Assembly (NCBI GenBank): GCA_009602725.1
Contig: WELB01000017.1
Span: 1,108,681 to 1,125,384 of the forward strand
Length of the DNA: 16,704 nt
Direction of reading: 5' to 3'
From: Spirogloea muscicola
Taxonomy: Eukaryota > Streptophyta > Zygnematophyceae > Spirogloeales > Spirogloeaceae
In this document: one piece after another, positions 15,205-16,704 of the stretch
Numbering within the stretch: the first letter of the stretch is position 1
How the letters are laid out: each line of letters starts with the position of its first letter
Notes under the pieces: model-generated
What the model was told of the DNA's origin: nothing
What the model saw: only the letters and a program-made list of their open reading frames with translations
Databases searched by the model: none
Translations under genes and position numbers: made by a program

Positions 15205-15500
15205 TTAAGTCTCATTCTGGGCCTGCCAATCACAGCCATCGCCCCCTACTTCGTTCTTTTATCTAATGGAAGAGTCTTTCAAAGCCATTGCCTTACGTTG
15301 GAAGAGCTGTTCGCTTTCCTCCCTTTCTTGCCTCCCAACCCGCTCTTGCCCCGCCGCGGCGGCGGCAGCGGCTTTCGCCAGCCCCTCTTCTCAATGGGCG
15401 AGCACCTTCTTCTTTCGCTCTTCTCTGTGCTCACCCGTGGGTACTGATGTCACCTTAGGCACCTTGCTTTAGGTTTCCGTATTATGTAGCCCTGTTTAGT
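15205..15500 (+). repeat. Chain of LINE 3' fragments from three tail subfamilies
   Basis: At 15219-15237 GGGCCTGCCAATCACAGCC is a degenerate hairpin. At 15279-15310 lies AAAGCCATTGCCTTACGTTG with GAAGAGCTGTTC. At 15368-15412 only the right part of another copy remains (CGCCAGCCCCTCTTCTCAAT, GGGCGAGCACC, TTCTTCTTTC). That TTCTTC end runs straight into S-V-L-T-R-G-Y-stop (15424-15447), the start of a further copy. Confidence 0.65.
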
Positions 15501-15689
15501 TTGCCCTAGACTCTGCCTGAACAATGTGTCGGCTTGAATTGGCCTCCATCTCAATTCATGCGCCCCGCGCGCCTTCTCTCTCTCTTTCGCCCCCCCGCTG
15601 CCGCCGGCTGGCGAGCTGGCGCCGACGAGCTCATGGCCGCGCCAGGCCCCGGGGCTTCTTCGGGCGCCACGCTCAAGGCAGCGCCAGAC

Positions 15690-15957
15690 CCTGCCCCCCC
15701 CCCTCCTTTCGCTGCTGGCCTCTCAAGCTGACCAGCGGCGCCGGGAACAGGGTGCAGCCCTTCCCGGTGGCTCGGTGCCTGTGGGTCTTGTGTCCTGCTA
15801 CCGGATGCGTCTGTCTATGTGCCTACAGCGGTCCCAGGCGATTGCTTTGCATCGCCGGGCTGGTCGCGCCCTTGCAGCAGCCTCTGGTCTGCGCAGCGGG
15901 GTTGCTTTTCCTCCCCTCAGCTCATCTGACTTCCTACTGCTGACACGGGGGTATTAA
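15690..15957 (+). pseudogene. LINE C-terminal fragment, copy E, third subfamily
   Basis: Reading SLLASQADQRRREQGAALPG, then RMRLSMCLQRSQAIALHRRA, GRALAAASGLRSG and SSSDFLLLTRGY-stop (15955-15957), this aligns with copies A, B and D (FLRRRVSACLQRAQAHAL, KAGRALAGS). Upstream, past a C tract at about 15693-15702, another frame has RGFFGRHAQG, possibly the equivalent of DTFGCIGPR after a frameshift. Its closest relative in the window is the minus fragment at 932-1019. Its tail after the stop is not recognisable. Confidence 0.78.
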
Positions 15958-16248
15958 AGGCGCCCTGTCTGCCTAACCTTTGGTTCCGTCATGAACACCT
16001 GTATGCATCTGGCTGGCAGTTTACAGCCGATTCTTTAATATCAGCAGCCGCATTCTTCCCCTCCGAATGCCTCGCCGCTGCCGAGTTCCCCCGGTCACCC
16101 TCGGCTGGGCAGCAGTTCCCGTGCCTGTGCTAGCGGCAGCTGCTCCTCCCGACGCTTCAAGGCCCGCGGCGGTGGTCTCGGGCGCCCCGGCCTCCTCTAT
16201 GCCTCCGGCTCTGGCCAGGTGGCCCACTTCCAGTAGCCTAGGGTCTCT
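15958..16248. other. No recognisable gene
   Basis: GC-rich, with long overlapping open frames that follow composition. No LINE motif appears until the terminal codons at 16249. Confidence 0.45.
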
Positions 16249-16420
16249 GACCTGAGGCTGCTTAGCAGGGGTTACTGAGTGATCTGTAGCTGCTTTCTTT
16301 TTTGTGTGCTTGTTTTTCTTAGCGCTTCCCCTGGCCCCCTTCTCGTCATTTGTTGATTCTTTTTTGGGCTGGCTTTTCCAGCCCCTATTCTCAATGGGCG
16401 AGCACTTTCGTCTTCTATTC
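16240..16420 (+). mobile_element. 5'-truncated LINE 3' end ending DLRLLSRGY-stop
   Basis: The codons PRVSDLRLLSRGY-stop (stop 16276-16278) lead into GTGATCTGTAGCTGC, GCGCTTCCCCTGGCCCCC and GTTGATTCTTTTTTGGGC, then a clean hairpin (16366-16384, arms GGGCTGG/CCAGCCC) and CAATGGGCGAGCACTTTCGT. It parallels the minus copy 7385-7190 in its first half and the GGGCGAGCACTTTC subfamily in its tail, so tails and upstream parts are shuffled between subfamilies. Confidence 0.8.
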
Positions 16421-16544
16421 CGGCGGGAGCCGAGCTCGTCCTCCCCTACCAAGCGCCTCCTGTCTTCACGGGCAGCGACGGCCTGAGTACGAGCGAGGTT
16501 CTGCCCCTTCGGCCACCCAAGTCTTGGCGGCCGCGGCACCACTG

Positions 16545-16704
16545 GCCCTCCTCCCCCCCCCCGCCATCCCCCCTGCCATTGCTGCTTCCTCACCCTCCTC
16601 TAGCAGCTCCACCAGCGGTACAGGTCGAGTCGACATGGCCCTCGTCAGCACGGCTCCCCCCGCTCTGTGGCACCTCCGGCCCTCCTTTCCCCACCCGCCA
16701 TCCC
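16545..16704 (-). repeat. 135-bp minisatellite, inverted second locus, runs off the window
   Basis: The minus strand carries GCCGGAGGTGCCACAGAGCG, GACGAGGGCCATG (16646-16634) and GAGCTGCTAGAGGAGG, as in unit 1 of the array at 5776-6150. Slightly more than one unit is present before the window ends. Unit 1-type markers (ATGTCGACTCGACC, GTGGAGCTG) are shared. Confidence 0.85.

Noticed and set aside
540-16420. Repeated hairpins as bacterial transcription terminators or a CRISPR array
   Set aside because: Copies are in both orientations with irregular spacing, follow LINE coding ends, and lack U-runs and unique spacers.

Overview
The window looks like repeat-rich nuclear DNA of a eukaryote. There are no compact operons, Shine-Dalgarno-led genes, tRNAs, rRNAs or CRISPR arrays. 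It is dominated by decayed non-LTR retrotransposons (LINEs), with trinucleotide microsatellites, C-homopolymer tracts, a coding-length minisatellite and inverted-repeat elements. The mixed GC content, the C tracts and the restriction-like-endonuclease (RLE) LINE type would suit a green alga or another protist, but I cannot name the organism.

Layout. 1-461: one open frame with a coiled-coil-like segment, the only plausible non-transposon gene fragment at the left edge. 540-1135: short LINE 3' ends in both orientations. 1375-4000 (minus): the largest element, a degenerate LINE with a reverse transcriptase (FADD box visible), a cysteine/histidine knuckle, an RLE-like domain and a 3' UTR, interrupted by a nested 166-bp LINE 3' end. 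4000-5750: mostly unassigned, with one protein-like minus-strand stretch and a 30-bp perfect palindrome. 5776-6150: a 135-bp-period minisatellite, seen again inverted at 16545-16704. 6150-8990: GC-rich unassigned DNA, then a cluster of LINE 3' ends. 8987-9546: a 560-bp element with about 167-bp terminal inverted repeats. 9593-10700: unassigned DNA with a microsatellite. 10705-10813: a long hairpin. 11305-12015 (plus): a second copy of the large LINE's C-terminus and 3' UTR. 12040-13800: LINE 3' ends and a second dispersed repeat family. 13855-14460 and 15690-15957 (plus): C-terminal fragments of two further LINE subfamilies. 14460-16420: more LINE 3' ends.

The unifying signal is a LINE superfamily whose copies end in the same way. 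The last codons read D-L-x-L-L-T-R-G-Y-stop. After them comes a 3' UTR carrying a small hairpin (GGGCTGGC - short loop - GCCAGCCC), usually preceded by CTTGTCNATTC and followed by one of about four alternative tails. I count about 21 hairpin loci in 16.7 kb, on both strands, some nested in or abutting one another. I infer that the hairpin is the 3' signal recognised by the element's reverse transcriptase. No element in the window appears able to move on its own, since every coding copy carries frameshifts, stops or truncations.
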